Source: Clostridia bacterium
GTDB taxonomy: Bacteria; Bacillota; Clostridia; Oscillospirales; CAG-272
Reading direction: 5' to 3'
NCBI GenBank assembly: GCA_017938885.1
Contig: JAGBAS010000092.1
Coordinates: 1-34,029 of the forward strand
Length of the DNA: 34,029 nt
Shown one piece after another: positions 1 to 8,561 of the stretch. The notes below the pieces were generated by a model. It was not told the origin of the DNA. It worked only from the letters and a program-made list of their open reading frames with translations, and made no database searches. Position numbers and translations under genes: made by a program. Each line of letters starts with the position of its first letter. Within the stretch, counting starts at the first letter, position 1.

Positions 1-6
1 CGTTAT

Positions 7-154
7 TTGCCCTCTCACCGCTTCGCGGAGCTCCCCCAGAGGGGGAGCCTTAGAACGGTTAGAAAACACTTGTCGGCAAATGGGATTTTGCTGAGTTTAG
101 TACGAAAGGCTCCCCCTCTGGGGGAGCTCCCGCCGCAGGCGGGTGAGAGGGCAA
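7..154. repeat. MITE-like inverted-repeat element
   Basis: A 148-bp element with long inverted ends. The left arm (7-50) and right arm (107-154) share an outer 13 bp (TTGCCCTCTCACC and its complement) and an inner 24 bp that is itself palindromic around CTCCCCCAGAGGGGGAG. They differ only in a short GC-rich stretch between the two blocks. The middle (51-106) encodes nothing recognisable. This layout fits the small non-autonomous palindromic repeats scattered through gut Clostridia genomes. No transposase is in the window. The inner core contains CTTGTCGGCAAA, which also occurs in the second element near 17.33 kb. Confidence 0.75.
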
Positions 155-233
155 CACCGCAGGGTCAACACAAACAAACAGTTCGATAAACCCCAATTTA
201 CCACTCTCCCCCATTTTTTCCAAACATTGTTCC

Positions 234-262
234 TTGATTTTCCCGTAAAAAACTGCTATAAT
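234..262 (+). promoter_or_regulatory. SigA-type promoter for the SleB-family gene
   Basis: A -35 TTGATT (234-239) and a perfect -10 TATAAT (257-262) are separated by 17 bp. Transcription would start near 269, giving a leader of about 200 nt before the ATG at 468. The leader is GC-rich in its first half and contains no riboswitch class I recognise. Confidence 0.7.
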
Positions 263-467
263 AGACAAGGCGCGGCGGTGTCCTCTCGATCTCCCGCTCC
301 GCCATTCCTCCGCTCGCAGGGGCGGGGATATCCCTGCTCCTGCCACATTCTCACAATTCACAGGCCGTACCGATCCCGGAGGCACGCCCGTGATATGCTT
401 TCTTTTATCATATCATATCTGCGTAAAATATACATCGGTACCGCCGGAAAGGCAGGTAACCACCACC

Positions 468-1751
468 ATGAAGTTCACCATCCGACACATTCACCGCAAC
501 AGTGCCACAGACCGAACGCCTCTGCTTCCCCGCATGGCGGCGATCCTCCTGTCAGCGCTCGTCGTCATCCCCGCCGCCATCCCCGCCGTAGCCGCGCTTT
601 CGTCGGTCGGTTCACAGGATACCCCCCTGTTGCCGTCCCATGAAACCGTTACTGTGCAGCCGGAGGTGGAGCTCCCGGCCACCATCCTGGGTGAACGCGG
701 TATTCTCTCCCCCGCCGAGCCCGAGAGCATGGCCGAGGAGCTGATCTCGACCTTCAGCTTGAACCGCAATACTCCGGAGGAACCTACCGGTACCGTGGAG
801 CCTCCCGCGACGTCGGACGTTTTGGAGAATGTCACCGACAAGAATATTTTCGAAACGACTCCCGAAGGCACCCCGGAACCGGATATTTTCGATCCAACCC
901 TTCCTCTGACCCAGGAGCTCATTGCACAGCGCATTGAAACCAAAATGGACAAGCAGGTTCGAAGCGGCTCCCGCATCTACTATCCGTACCCCACAGGGGC
1001 TATGGCCGTCGATCTGTACAAGGACGGCAAGCAGATCCTCAAGGGTCAGGTCGCCGACATTGGCGGCACGGTCTACGTTCCCGTTCAGCGGTTCGCCGAT
1101 CTGTTCGGAAAATTCAAAACGGTCTATACCGAGGCAACCGAGCAGGTAGTCATGACGGGTACCAACCTTTCCATTACGGTAAAGGTAGGCGACCCCTACA
1201 TTACGGTCAACGAACGCATTTTCTATACGGGAAAGAAGGTCATCAGCCTGGGTGGCTGGATCTTCGTCCCTCTGACCTCCATGTGCAAGGCCGTGAACGC
1301 CAAGGTCACCATCCGAAGCGGCTACTACGACGCCTTCATTACATCGGGCGATCCCACTGCCGTAAAATGGGCCTCTGCCTACTATAACGCCACCGATCTC
1401 TACTGGCTCTCCCGCATCATCTCGGCCGAGGCCAAGGGCGAGCCCTTTGCGGGGCAGATCGCCGTAGGAAACGTGGTGCTCAACCGCGTGCGGAGCAGTC
1501 AGTTCCCCAACACCGTCAAGGGAGTGATCTTCGACACCAAATACGGCACCCAGTTCTCCCCCGTTGCAAGCGGCACCATTTACAACACCCCCACCGCGTC
1601 GGCTGTCCGCGCCGCCAAGGTCTGCCTGGAGGGGTATTCGCTTTCCACGAAAATGATCTATTTCTACAATCCAGCCATCGCCACCTCATCCTGGATCGGA
1701 CGGACCAGGCCCTATATCATGACCATTGGCAATCATAAATTCTACGGATAA
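468..1751 (+). CDS. Secreted SleB-family cell-wall hydrolase with copper-amine-oxidase-like domain
   Basis: A 427-residue exported peptidoglycan hydrolase candidate. Residues 1-43 form a long signal sequence (basic start, then a hydrophobic stretch at about 24-42). An acidic, Pro/Thr/Glu-rich linker covers about 50-150. Residues about 188-295 resemble the copper amine oxidase N-terminal-like domain often found in Clostridia surface proteins. Residues about 310-427 match the Hydrolase_2/SleB catalytic domain, with the motif SAEAKGE, where E321 is the likely catalytic Glu, followed by GNVVLNRV. SleB relatives are lytic transglycosylases used in spore cortex lysis or wall turnover; which applies here cannot be told. 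ATG 468 is chosen over the in-frame ATG at 390 because it directly precedes the basic-hydrophobic signal. The gene is monocistronic and converges on the next gene across a terminator. Confidence 0.85.
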   Translation: MKFTIRHIHRNSATDRTPLLPRMAAILLSALVVIPAAIPAVAALSSVGSQDTPLLPSHETVTVQPEVELPATILGERGILSPAEPESMAEELISTFSLNRNTPEEPTGTVEPPATSDVLENVTDKNIFETTPEGTPEPDIFDPTLPLTQELIAQRIETKMDKQVRSGSRIYYPYPTGAMAVDLYKDGKQILKGQVADIGGTVYVPVQRFADLFGKFKTVYTEATEQVVMTGTNLSITVKVGDPYITVNERIFYTGKKVISLGGWIFVPLTSMCKAVNAKVTIRSGYYDAFITSGDPTAVKWASAYYNATDLYWLSRIISAEAKGEPFAGQIAVGNVVLNRVRSSQFPNTVKGVIFDTKYGTQFSPVASGTIYNTPTASAVRAAKVCLEGYSLSTKMIYFYNPAIATSSWIGRTRPYIMTIGNHKFYG

Positions 1752-1761
1752 GCCGTGAAGT

Positions 1762-1800
1762 AAAAAAAGCCCCACAAACCGTTTTTTCGGTCTGTGGGGC
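1762..1800. terminator. Bidirectional terminator between convergent genes
   Basis: A 13-bp stem (1769-1781 with 1788-1800, one G-T type mismatch) around a T-rich loop. Read on the minus strand it is followed by seven T (complement of A 1762-1768), so it is strongest for the gene at 1838-3364. On the plus strand it can also end the SleB-family transcript. Confidence 0.85.
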
Positions 1801-1837
1801 AAAATTATTGTGTTTCAGCTATGCCTTTGGGAAGGAA

Positions 1838-3364
1838 TCAGTCCTTCTTCTTCAGAGCAACGGCAGCAGTAGCAGCGGCCAGAACGGAAGCGGCGCCAAA
1901 GCCGACGATACCGCCGCAACCACCCTCCTTAGGAGCCTCGGTCTCCTGGGCAGGATCGTTGGTCTCGGGAGCGGCAGTCTCAGGATCGGTCTCGGGGGCG
2001 TCGGTGGGCTCCTCTGTGGGAGGCTCGGTTGCTTCCTCACCGCCGGTAGCGGCCAGAGCGGCATCCATATCATCGAAGAACTGGAAGCCCATAAGAACGA
2101 ACTCAGCGTTCAGGTTGGACTCCTCGCCAATGCTGTATGCCCAGTTGATGGACATGGAGTTGATGACGTCGGAGGTGAAATCGGGCTCATCCGAGAAATC
2201 AAAGATCCAGTACTCCTCGGTACCGTCGCACTTGATCTGGTTGGCGACCTCCTTACCGTAGATCTCGGTGTTACGGCCGACGATGACGGTCATGTTGGGG
2301 GTATCATCCAGGGACACGGCGGGAGCCTTGACCTTCACAGCCACCACTTTGTACTTGTGGCTCTTGTTGGGCAGATCCTTCTGGGACTTGTAGCCTTCGT
2401 AGTGCTTCTTCATCATGTTGAAGTAATTGATATTTGCGTAAGCATCCACGTCATCATCGACTCCCCAGAGACCCACAAAGGAGACGCTGCCGTCACGGTT
2501 CACCTTGACCGAGCAACCGCTGCCGGCCAGGTGGACACGGTGATCCTCAGCGAAAGCAGTCACGTTTGCGGGATCCGAGATCTCGGGCTTGACGGCACCG
2601 GAGGCATCGGTATAGACAGCCTCGATGGTGATGTCGGCATTGCCCAGCGTGTACTCAGCCCAGTCACCCCAGAAGCCTTCCTTAGCGGGAACCTCGGGGA
2701 CGTTCATGAGCGTGGTATCACCCTCCAGGAAGGTGACCTTACCGACCTCGGCACCGTCAGCCACAAAGGTGGCGGTATAGGAGGCGGGAGTCACGGTCAG
2801 CTCATCAGCGGTGGTTATGGAGAAGCAGAAGGCGTTGCACTCAGAGCCGTTGGCAAAGTACAGAGCAGTACCGACAGGGCCGCCGGTGCAAGACCAAGGG
2901 GTCATCTGGGAGCCGCCGTCCACATAGGTAGCGGTCCAGAGCAGATCACCGGTCAGGTTACGGTTGGTGGGGAGCTTCACGTCCAGAGGAGCGTTATCCA
3001 CCTGGTTCACCTTGACAGCCTGAGCCAGAACAGGACCGCCGACCGTGGTAGCGTAATCGGTATCCCACTGGTAGACCTGGAACAGAATGTAGTTATCGTT
3101 GTTGCTGTAGGTGGCCAGAGCGTGGAAGTTGATCTGGGTCAGTCTCTTACCGGCAGGGACAGACACCATTGCGCCGAAGGAATTACCCTTACCATAGCCG
3201 CCGAGAGCAGCACCCTGCTCACCAACGTACATTTGGGTCAGCTCCTCATTGGTGGGAGCGAACTTGTCAGCGGTCTCGTCTGCGGATACGACCATGACGG
3301 CAGTCAGACTGGTCATGACCATCAGAACGGACAGGACAAGAGCAAGAATTTTCTTTGCGTTCAT
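1838..3364 (-). CDS. Secreted surface protein with InlB-type repeat and C-terminal Cys-TM-Lys tail
   Basis: A 508-residue exported protein of unknown function. Residues 1-29 are a signal peptide (MNAKKILALVL, cleavage near VSADE). One domain of about 55 residues near the middle (from YTATFVADG to ITIEAVYT) resembles the InlB B-repeat/Flg_new fold of bacterial surface proteins. The C-terminus has a Thr/Glu/Pro linker, then GGCGG (C483), a hydrophobic segment of about 19 residues and KKKD. This tripartite tail recurs in the secreted protein at 29922-31568. ATG 3364 is chosen because AAAGGAG lies 9 nt upstream and the signal peptide begins there; the longer in-frame start at 3439 lies within or upstream of the promoter. 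I infer a surface or envelope role; no enzyme motif is visible. Confidence 0.8.
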   Translation of the reverse strand: MNAKKILALVLSVLMVMTSLTAVMVVSADETADKFAPTNEELTQMYVGEQGAALGGYGKGNSFGAMVSVPAGKRLTQINFHALATYSNNDNYILFQVYQWDTDYATTVGGPVLAQAVKVNQVDNAPLDVKLPTNRNLTGDLLWTATYVDGGSQMTPWSCTGGPVGTALYFANGSECNAFCFSITTADELTVTPASYTATFVADGAEVGKVTFLEGDTTLMNVPEVPAKEGFWGDWAEYTLGNADITIEAVYTDASGAVKPEISDPANVTAFAEDHRVHLAGSGCSVKVNRDGSVSFVGLWGVDDDVDAYANINYFNMMKKHYEGYKSQKDLPNKSHKYKVVAVKVKAPAVSLDDTPNMTVIVGRNTEIYGKEVANQIKCDGTEEYWIFDFSDEPDFTSDVINSMSINWAYSIGEESNLNAEFVLMGFQFFDDMDAALAATGGEEATEPPTEEPTDAPETDPETAAPETNDPAQETEAPKEGGCGGIVGFGAASVLAAATAAVALKKKD

Positions 3365-3417
3365 GCTTGTTTTCTCCTTTAGGATTAATTTGCATACGAA
3401 GAGTATGCGTTGCGTAT

Positions 3418-3446
3418 ATTCTATAATAAATTTAGGCATTTGTCAA
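3418..3446 (-). promoter_or_regulatory. SigA-type promoter for the 1838-3364 surface protein
   Basis: On the minus strand, a perfect -35 TTGACA (3441-3446) and -10 TAGAAT (3418-3423) are separated by 17 bp, about 50 bp upstream of the ATG. The consensus elements suggest strong expression. Confidence 0.8.
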
Positions 3447-3491
3447 GTTTTTTTTTCGAAAATTATCGTATAGTTTACAATTTCACCCGTC

Positions 3492-4502
3492 CTAATGGGA
3501 AAAACCCCGGAAGATTCCTTTTTCATACCGAACAGCGATGCTTCCCTCCGCCGTATAGACGGTAAAGAGAAGGCTGTCCTCACAGGACAGGGCGCGAAAG
3601 GTACACAGACTCCAAAAGCCTCCTTCATCACAGGCCATATCCCCCCTCAGCGATACTCCCACCTCCACGGTAAGCTCCCGCTCCGATACCTGCGTTACAT
3701 CGGGGAGCATCCACCCATCCTCCCGACGGCCGATCACCGGTGTCACGCCGCTTGTACCGTAGAACAGAAGCTGTACCGTAAAGCGCCCGTTTTCAGCGTA
3801 TGTTTCCCGACAGCCCATAAACCGATCGGTGTGCAAAGGCGGTAGATCCTCTCTGCCGCCGCCGTCCTGCGTATGCGTTTCCCGAGTATCCGAGGATTCC
3901 TCCGTGGTTTCGGGTACGTCCGATCCCGGATCATAGGTTTCGGACTCCTTTTCAGAGGGATCAGCTTCCTCAGAGCATTCCGACGTTCTATCCTCCTCAG
4001 GCTCGGCCACCCTCGGTTTCACGGTGTATACACTTCCGTCCTCCTTCAAAAAGCAGAAAACCGTTTCTGGGCCGATACATGGGGAAGCCTCTCTCTCCTC
4101 AAAGAGGATCCGCAGGATCACGGTATCCTCGCCCGGTGCCTGTTCCGACTCTACGATTCCGTCCAGCAACACCTTTACAAGGCCTTGCCTCTGCCCGCCT
4201 ACCGTCAGACGCAGACCTTGGGCCCCCTCCCCCGCCTTCCATGCGACGACTGCGGCGATTTCGGGCAGTATCAGACTGATAAGAAGCGCCACGGGCCTCC
4301 CTTTTGACAAAAGGAGTAGGTCGGAGGAAACGTATACGGCCGCCTCTCTTCCCTCCCAACGGACACCGATACGGGGAATGCAGTCTGCTCCGTCCTCCCG
4401 GGATAGCCCGGCTCCAAAGCTCGGAAGAATCGCAACAAGCGCGATCCAGATACCGAGCAGAGCCATACCGATTCTTTTCACACAGGAATATATTTGATTC
4501 AT
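3492..4502 (-). CDS. Secreted hypothetical protein with acidic linker
   Basis: A 336-residue protein that I do not recognise. Residues about 10-32 are hydrophobic after a basic start (MNQIYSCVKRIG), consistent with a signal peptide or N-terminal anchor. Two predicted beta-rich halves flank an acidic, Ser/Glu/Thr-rich linker (about residues 165-225). The stop codon is TAG, with TGA two codons later. The Shine-Dalgarno sequence is poor (GGGG just before ATG), and a terminator lies directly upstream, so it may depend on a weak own promoter or on read-through. It lies downstream of the gyrA-lipoprotein pair on the same strand. Extracellular location is inferred from the N-terminus only. Confidence 0.6.
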   Translation of the reverse strand: MNQIYSCVKRIGMALLGIWIALVAILPSFGAGLSREDGADCIPRIGVRWEGREAAVYVSSDLLLLSKGRPVALLISLILPEIAAVVAWKAGEGAQGLRLTVGGQRQGLVKVLLDGIVESEQAPGEDTVILRILFEEREASPCIGPETVFCFLKEDGSVYTVKPRVAEPEEDRTSECSEEADPSEKESETYDPGSDVPETTEESSDTRETHTQDGGGREDLPPLHTDRFMGCRETYAENGRFTVQLLFYGTSGVTPVIGRREDGWMLPDVTQVSERELTVEVGVSLRGDMACDEGGFWSLCTFRALSCEDSLLFTVYTAEGSIAVRYEKGIFRGFSH

Positions 4503-4543
4503 ACCCCATTGTATCTCTTTTGAGAGGCAGATAGAACCCCATG

Positions 4544-4579
4544 GAAAAAAAAGCTTCCCCTACGGCGTAAGGGAAGCTT
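4544..4579 (-). terminator. Rho-independent terminator after the gyrA-lipoprotein unit
   Basis: A 13-bp stem (4551-4563 with 4567-4579, one mismatch) has a 3-nt loop. On the minus strand it is followed by eight T. It sits just past the lipoprotein stop and probably ends the gyrA transcript. Confidence 0.85.
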
Positions 4580-4598
4580 TCGTATAGAAACAAACAAA

Positions 4599-5222
4599 TC
4601 AACAGCTTGGGCTGTCCAGATACCAGTCTCCGTTCTCAAACACGAAGGACAGGTATACCGTTTTCCATTCCTCGGGTCTGTCCTCGGTATAGGAGCGGAT
4701 GGACACCCGCAGGCGGGAGGCGTGGGAATAGTCTACGATGGCCATGGAAGCGTAATCATAGACCCGCACTCCCTCCACCAAAGGATCCACGTATTTGCTC
4801 ATGTAGAGAAAACGCTCGTCCTCGTAGAAGCGGGCAGGCATAGCCACCGACATCTCGTTGGCCGCATAGCCCGTAAACAGGGATTCATAGAGAGATTCAC
4901 GGTATTCCACGCTGTAGACAGCGGCAATAGCGGATTGCATCTCGGCAATACTGCCGTATTTGGCGTAGGGAGTCACGAACTCGCGGCCATTGTCGGTCAC
5001 GCCGTAGTAACGGTGAACCAGCTCATCCTCCGCATCCCCTCGGGGATAAACGGGGAGTCCCGCGCCAAAGAGCAGGACGTTGACCTCGTGGGAGGCCTCG
5101 ATGACCTGCACCAGTCGGTCGTAGACCGTATCCAGCTCGGGAGCAGGCTCACGGGACGCGTCACAGCAGGAGGCCATCAGCATAATCAGTACGATCAGAA
5201 GGATCAGTAGGATTCGTTTCAT
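4599..5222 (-). CDS. Lipoprotein of unknown function, coupled to gyrA
   Basis: A 207-residue lipoprotein. The N-terminus is basic (MKRI), then strongly hydrophobic, ending in a lipobox MASC at residues 16-19, so lipidation on C19 and surface tethering are expected. The rest is a soluble domain with many aromatic and acidic residues, ending in NGDWYLDSPSC. The segment from about YGSIAEMQSAI to YESLF recalls IseA/YoaO-type endopeptidase-inhibitor proteins, but this is a weak resemblance, not an identification. It starts 3 nt after the gyrA stop, and its GAGGAA ribosome site overlaps the gyrA stop, so it is translated from the gyrA mRNA. A terminator follows. Why a lipoprotein is coupled to gyrase is unclear. 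Confidence 0.75.
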   Translation of the reverse strand: MKRILLILLIVLIMLMASCCDASREPAPELDTVYDRLVQVIEASHEVNVLLFGAGLPVYPRGDAEDELVHRYYGVTDNGREFVTPYAKYGSIAEMQSAIAAVYSVEYRESLYESLFTGYAANEMSVAMPARFYEDERFLYMSKYVDPLVEGVRVYDYASMAIVDYSHASRLRVSIRSYTEDRPEEWKTVYLSFVFENGDWYLDSPSC

Positions 5223-5225
5223 ATC

Positions 5226-7889
5226 TTATTCCTCTTGGATAGGCTCGTCGGAGACAGTCACCTCAACCGCCTCGGTATCCGGGGTCTCGGCAGTCTCGAC
5301 GGTCTCAATCATCTCGGCATCCTCTTCGTCCGCAGTCTCCTCATCCTCCTTTTCCTCCTTAGCCACCACGGTGAAGTTGGCCACGTACTGCCCCTCGGGC
5401 AGGCGCATGACGATAACGCCGCCGGCGGTTCTGGACAGGATGGAGAGATCGGAGGCGGGGGTGCGGATGATGGTACCCTGATCGGTAATCATCATGAGGT
5501 CGCTGTCGGTATCCACAGCGGCGATACCCGAAAGAAGTCCCGTCTTTTCGGTGATATTCTGGCAACGCACGCCAAAGCCGCCTCGGTTGGCCATAGTGCG
5601 GAAGTCGTCGAAGGGAGAACGCTTACCAAAGCCTCTCTCGGTGACCGTTACCAGGTGCTTGGCATCATCCACCACGACGGCACCCACCACGCGGTCGCGG
5701 CCGCCGTCGCCCTCGCGAAGGGAGATACCCTTGACGCCCCGGGCGGTGCGGCCCATGCAACGGACGTTGCCCTCGTCAAAGCGGACGGCGTTACCGGCGG
5801 CGGTGGCGATGATGATCTCGCTGTTGCCCTTGGTGTGGAGGACGTAGAGCAGCTCGTCGCCCTCGTCCAGGGTAATGGCGATCTTACCGCCCTTGCGCTG
5901 GTATTCGAACTCCGAGAGCAGGGTGCGCTTGATGACACCGTTGCGGGTCACCATGACCAGGTACTCACCCTCGCCGAAATCTGTGACGGCGATCATGGAG
6001 GTGATCTTCTCCCCCTCGGAAAGCTGGAGCAGGTTGACCACGTTGGTGCCCTTGGCGGTGCGGGAGGCCTCGGGGATCTGGAAGCCCCGGATGCACTGGA
6101 CCTTACCCGTATTGGTAAACATCATGACAGTGGAGTGGGAGTGAACCGAAACCACCTGCTCAATATAGTCCTCCTCCTTGGTAGCCATGCCCATGATACC
6201 CTTACCGCCTCGGCGCTGAGCCGAATAGACCTCGGTAGCCTGCCGCTTGATGTAGCCGGCGTGGGTCAGAGTCAGCACGCAGTTGCGGCGCTCCACCAGA
6301 TCCTCGTCGATGATCTCGTTTTCCACGGCCTCGATGCGGGTACGGCGGGGCTCGTTGAAGCGATTCTTGATGTCCAGCATCTCTTCCTTGATGATGGCCT
6401 TGATGCGGTTGATGTCACCCAGAATGGCGCGGTACTCTTTGATGGCGGCGTGGAGAGCCTCCAGACGATCCTCGATCTTCTGCCGCTCCAGACCCGAAAG
6501 CCGTCCCAGGGTCAGAGCTACGATGGCGGCGGCCTGCTCCTCGGACAGTCCGGGGTTCTCGTCGGCGGCGAACTCGGCCAGATCAATGTCTTCACCGCTG
6601 CGGACGGGGCCGTTAAAGCGGTTCATGAGGTTGACCTTGGCGGTGGCGATATCGGGGGAGGAGCGAATGATGGAGATGACCTCGTCGATGTTGTCGATGG
6701 CCAGCTTGTAGCCCTCGTAGATGTGGGCATCCCGCAGGGCGGCGGCCAGGTCGTACTTCACGCGGTTGGTGATGACCGATTCCTGATGCTGGATGTAGTA
6801 GTCCAGGATCTGGGCGAGATTGAGCACCTTGGGCTCGTTTTTCACGATGGCCAGCATATTGACGGCGCAGGTATCCTGGAGCTGGGTATATCTGTAGAGC
6901 TGATTGAGCACCACATGGCCGTTGGCCTCTCTTTTGAGGTCGATGACGATGCGCATACCGTTGCGGTCAGACTCGTCGCGGATATCCGAAATACCGTCCA
7001 CCCGCTTTTCCTTGACCAGATTGCCGATGGCGGCGCAGAGCATGCTCTTGTTGACACCGTAGGGGATCTCGGTGACCACGATCTGGCGCTTGTCCTCCTC
7101 CACCTCGGCGGTGGCGCGCACCATGATGTGGCCCTTACCCGTCATGTAGGCTTCCTTGATGCCGTTGGTGCCGTAAATAGTACCGTAGGTGGGGAAGTCG
7201 GGGCCCTGGATGAACTGCATGAGCTCGGGGATGGTGCAGTCGGGGTTCTCCATGCGGTAGACGGTGGCATCGATGACCTCCCCCAGATTGTGGGTGGGGA
7301 TGTTGGTGGCCATACCGACGGCGATACCCATGGAGCCGTTGACCAAGAGGTTGGGGAAGCGGGAGGGCAGGACCTCGGGCTCCTTGCGGCTGTTGTCGAA
7401 GTTGGGGATCATGTTGACCACGTTCTTGTCCATGTCCCGCAGCATCTCGTCGGTGATCTTGTCCATGCGCGCCTCGGTATATCGGTACGCGGCGGGCGGG
7501 TCACCGTCCACCGAGCCGAAGTTACCCTGACCCTCGATGAGGATATGGCGCATATTGAAGGGCTGTGCCATGTGTACCATGGTGCCGTACACAGAGGCAT
7601 CACCGTGAGGATGGTACCGCGCCAGCACCGTACCGACGGTAGCCGCCGACTTGTGGAAGGGCTTGTCGTGGGTCAGGTGATCCTCGTACATGGTGTACAG
7701 GATGCGGCGCTGACCCGGCTTCATGCCGTCGCGCACGTCGGGCAGGGCGCGGGAGATGATGACCGACATGGAATACTCGATGAAGGACTTCTTCACCTCA
7801 TGCTCCATATCCACGTCCACGACCTTCTGATTCTCAAAGAGTATGCACTCGTTTTCTCTTTGCAGCTCTCTTTCTTTTTTCTTGCTCAT
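5226..7889 (-). CDS. gyrA: DNA gyrase subunit A
   Basis: An 887-residue cytoplasmic type IIA topoisomerase subunit, which introduces negative supercoils with GyrB. The N-terminal breakage-reunion domain has [12 protein letters not shown] (about 51-62) and HPHGDASVY (93-101). The catalytic tyrosine is Y137, in [10 protein letters not shown]. The C-terminal DNA-wrapping domain carries the GyrA box QRRGGKG near residue 565, which separates it from ParC. The last 45 residues are very acidic. Residues equivalent to E. coli S83 and D87 are A98 and G102, both unusual and expected to weaken quinolone binding. ATG 7889 follows GGAG by about 8 nt. It lies downstream of mreCD, not directly next to gyrB. 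Confidence 0.97.
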   Translation of the reverse strand: MSKKKERELQRENECILFENQKVVDVDMEHEVKKSFIEYSMSVIISRALPDVRDGMKPGQRRILYTMYEDHLTHDKPFHKSAATVGTVLARYHPHGDASVYGTMVHMAQPFNMRHILIEGQGNFGSVDGDPPAAYRYTEARMDKITDEMLRDMDKNVVNMIPNFDNSRKEPEVLPSRFPNLLVNGSMGIAVGMATNIPTHNLGEVIDATVYRMENPDCTIPELMQFIQGPDFPTYGTIYGTNGIKEAYMTGKGHIMVRATAEVEEDKRQIVVTEIPYGVNKSMLCAAIGNLVKEKRVDGISDIRDESDRNGMRIVIDLKREANGHVVLNQLYRYTQLQDTCAVNMLAIVKNEPKVLNLAQILDYYIQHQESVITNRVKYDLAAALRDAHIYEGYKLAIDNIDEVISIIRSSPDIATAKVNLMNRFNGPVRSGEDIDLAEFAADENPGLSEEQAAAIVALTLGRLSGLERQKIEDRLEALHAAIKEYRAILGDINRIKAIIKEEMLDIKNRFNEPRRTRIEAVENEIIDEDLVERRNCVLTLTHAGYIKRQATEVYSAQRRGGKGIMGMATKEEDYIEQVVSVHSHSTVMMFTNTGKVQCIRGFQIPEASRTAKGTNVVNLLQLSEGEKITSMIAVTDFGEGEYLVMVTRNGVIKRTLLSEFEYQRKGGKIAITLDEGDELLYVLHTKGNSEIIIATAAGNAVRFDEGNVRCMGRTARGVKGISLREGDGGRDRVVGAVVVDDAKHLVTVTERGFGKRSPFDDFRTMANRGGFGVRCQNITEKTGLLSGIAAVDTDSDLMMITDQGTIIRTPASDLSILSRTAGGVIVMRLPEGQYVANFTVVAKEEKEDEETADEEDAEMIETVETAETPDTEAVEVTVSDEPIQEE

Positions 7890-7985
7890 GCTGTTTTCTC
7901 CGTGAAAATTTTAATAGATAGTCTGAAAAATTTTTTTAATTATCTGACATGAATATTGAAAAATCATTTTGAATCTCAAATCTCA

Positions 7986-8561
7986 TCACGATTTCGGCTT
8001 CAGAAGCCACTGCTCCCCCTTGACCGTCCCATACACCGCCGCCGAGAACAGAACCGTCAGAACCCAGGCGGGAACAAGCCCCGTCCAAATCCATACGGCA
8101 GGAGGAAGCCCCCGCAGCTTGACGGCGGCCGCAGACACGGCCCACAGACAGCGCAGCCCGCCTCCCATCACCGAAAAGATCATAAAGGAGGGCAGATTGT
8201 GAGCCAAACGCCGTTTTCCCACGGTTCCCGACAGGTATCCGCAAAGGAAATACAGGAGGGGACAGAGCATCATGCCGTCTCCCATGGTCGCATCCGCCAT
8301 CCAGCCTGCGAAAAGACCCGTAATACCTCCCTCTCTCTCCCCGTGGAGGAATCCCACAGCCATGGAAAAGAGAAGACCTAAGGCGGGAGAGGCGGCCTGC
8401 CAGCCGAACAGGGGGATCTTTACGCGGGACAGAGCCGTGGTCTCCAGCCCGATGAGGACAAGCCCCGTCAGAGCCAGCGTCACCGTCAGCTTGATCTGCT
8501 CGGTCAGCACCCTTCGGCCCGTACCGACGGCGGTGTAGCGGATCCCCGGGCGGCGGTTCAC
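7986..8561 (-). CDS. mreD: Rod-shape-determining protein MreD
   Basis: A 191-residue integral membrane protein. After a basic N-terminus (MNRRPGIRY) there are about five hydrophobic helices (roughly 26-45, 50-75, 80-115, 125-150, 158-180), the usual MreD pattern and length. MreD works with MreC in the elongasome that guides lateral wall synthesis. The chosen start is GTG 8561, whose bases overlap the mreC stop (GTGA), implying translational coupling. A second GTG 17 codons further in is possible. mreB and the usual PBP2/rodA partners are not in the window. Identification rests on topology, size and position after mreC, since MreD sequences are poorly conserved. Confidence 0.85.
   Translation of the reverse strand: MNRRPGIRYTAVGTGRRVLTEQIKLTVTLALTGLVLIGLETTALSRVKIPLFGWQAASPALGLLFSMAVGFLHGEREGGITGLFAGWMADATMGDGMMLCPLLYFLCGYLSGTVGKRRLAHNLPSFMIFSVMGGGLRCLWAVSAAAVKLRGLPPAVWIWTGLVPAWVLTVLFSAAVYGTVKGEQWLLKPKS

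Noticed and set aside
5235..7952. A 905-codon open frame antisense to gyrA
   Set aside because: Same cause: strong codon bias in gyrA keeps the opposite strand free of stops. No ribosome site or recognisable protein.
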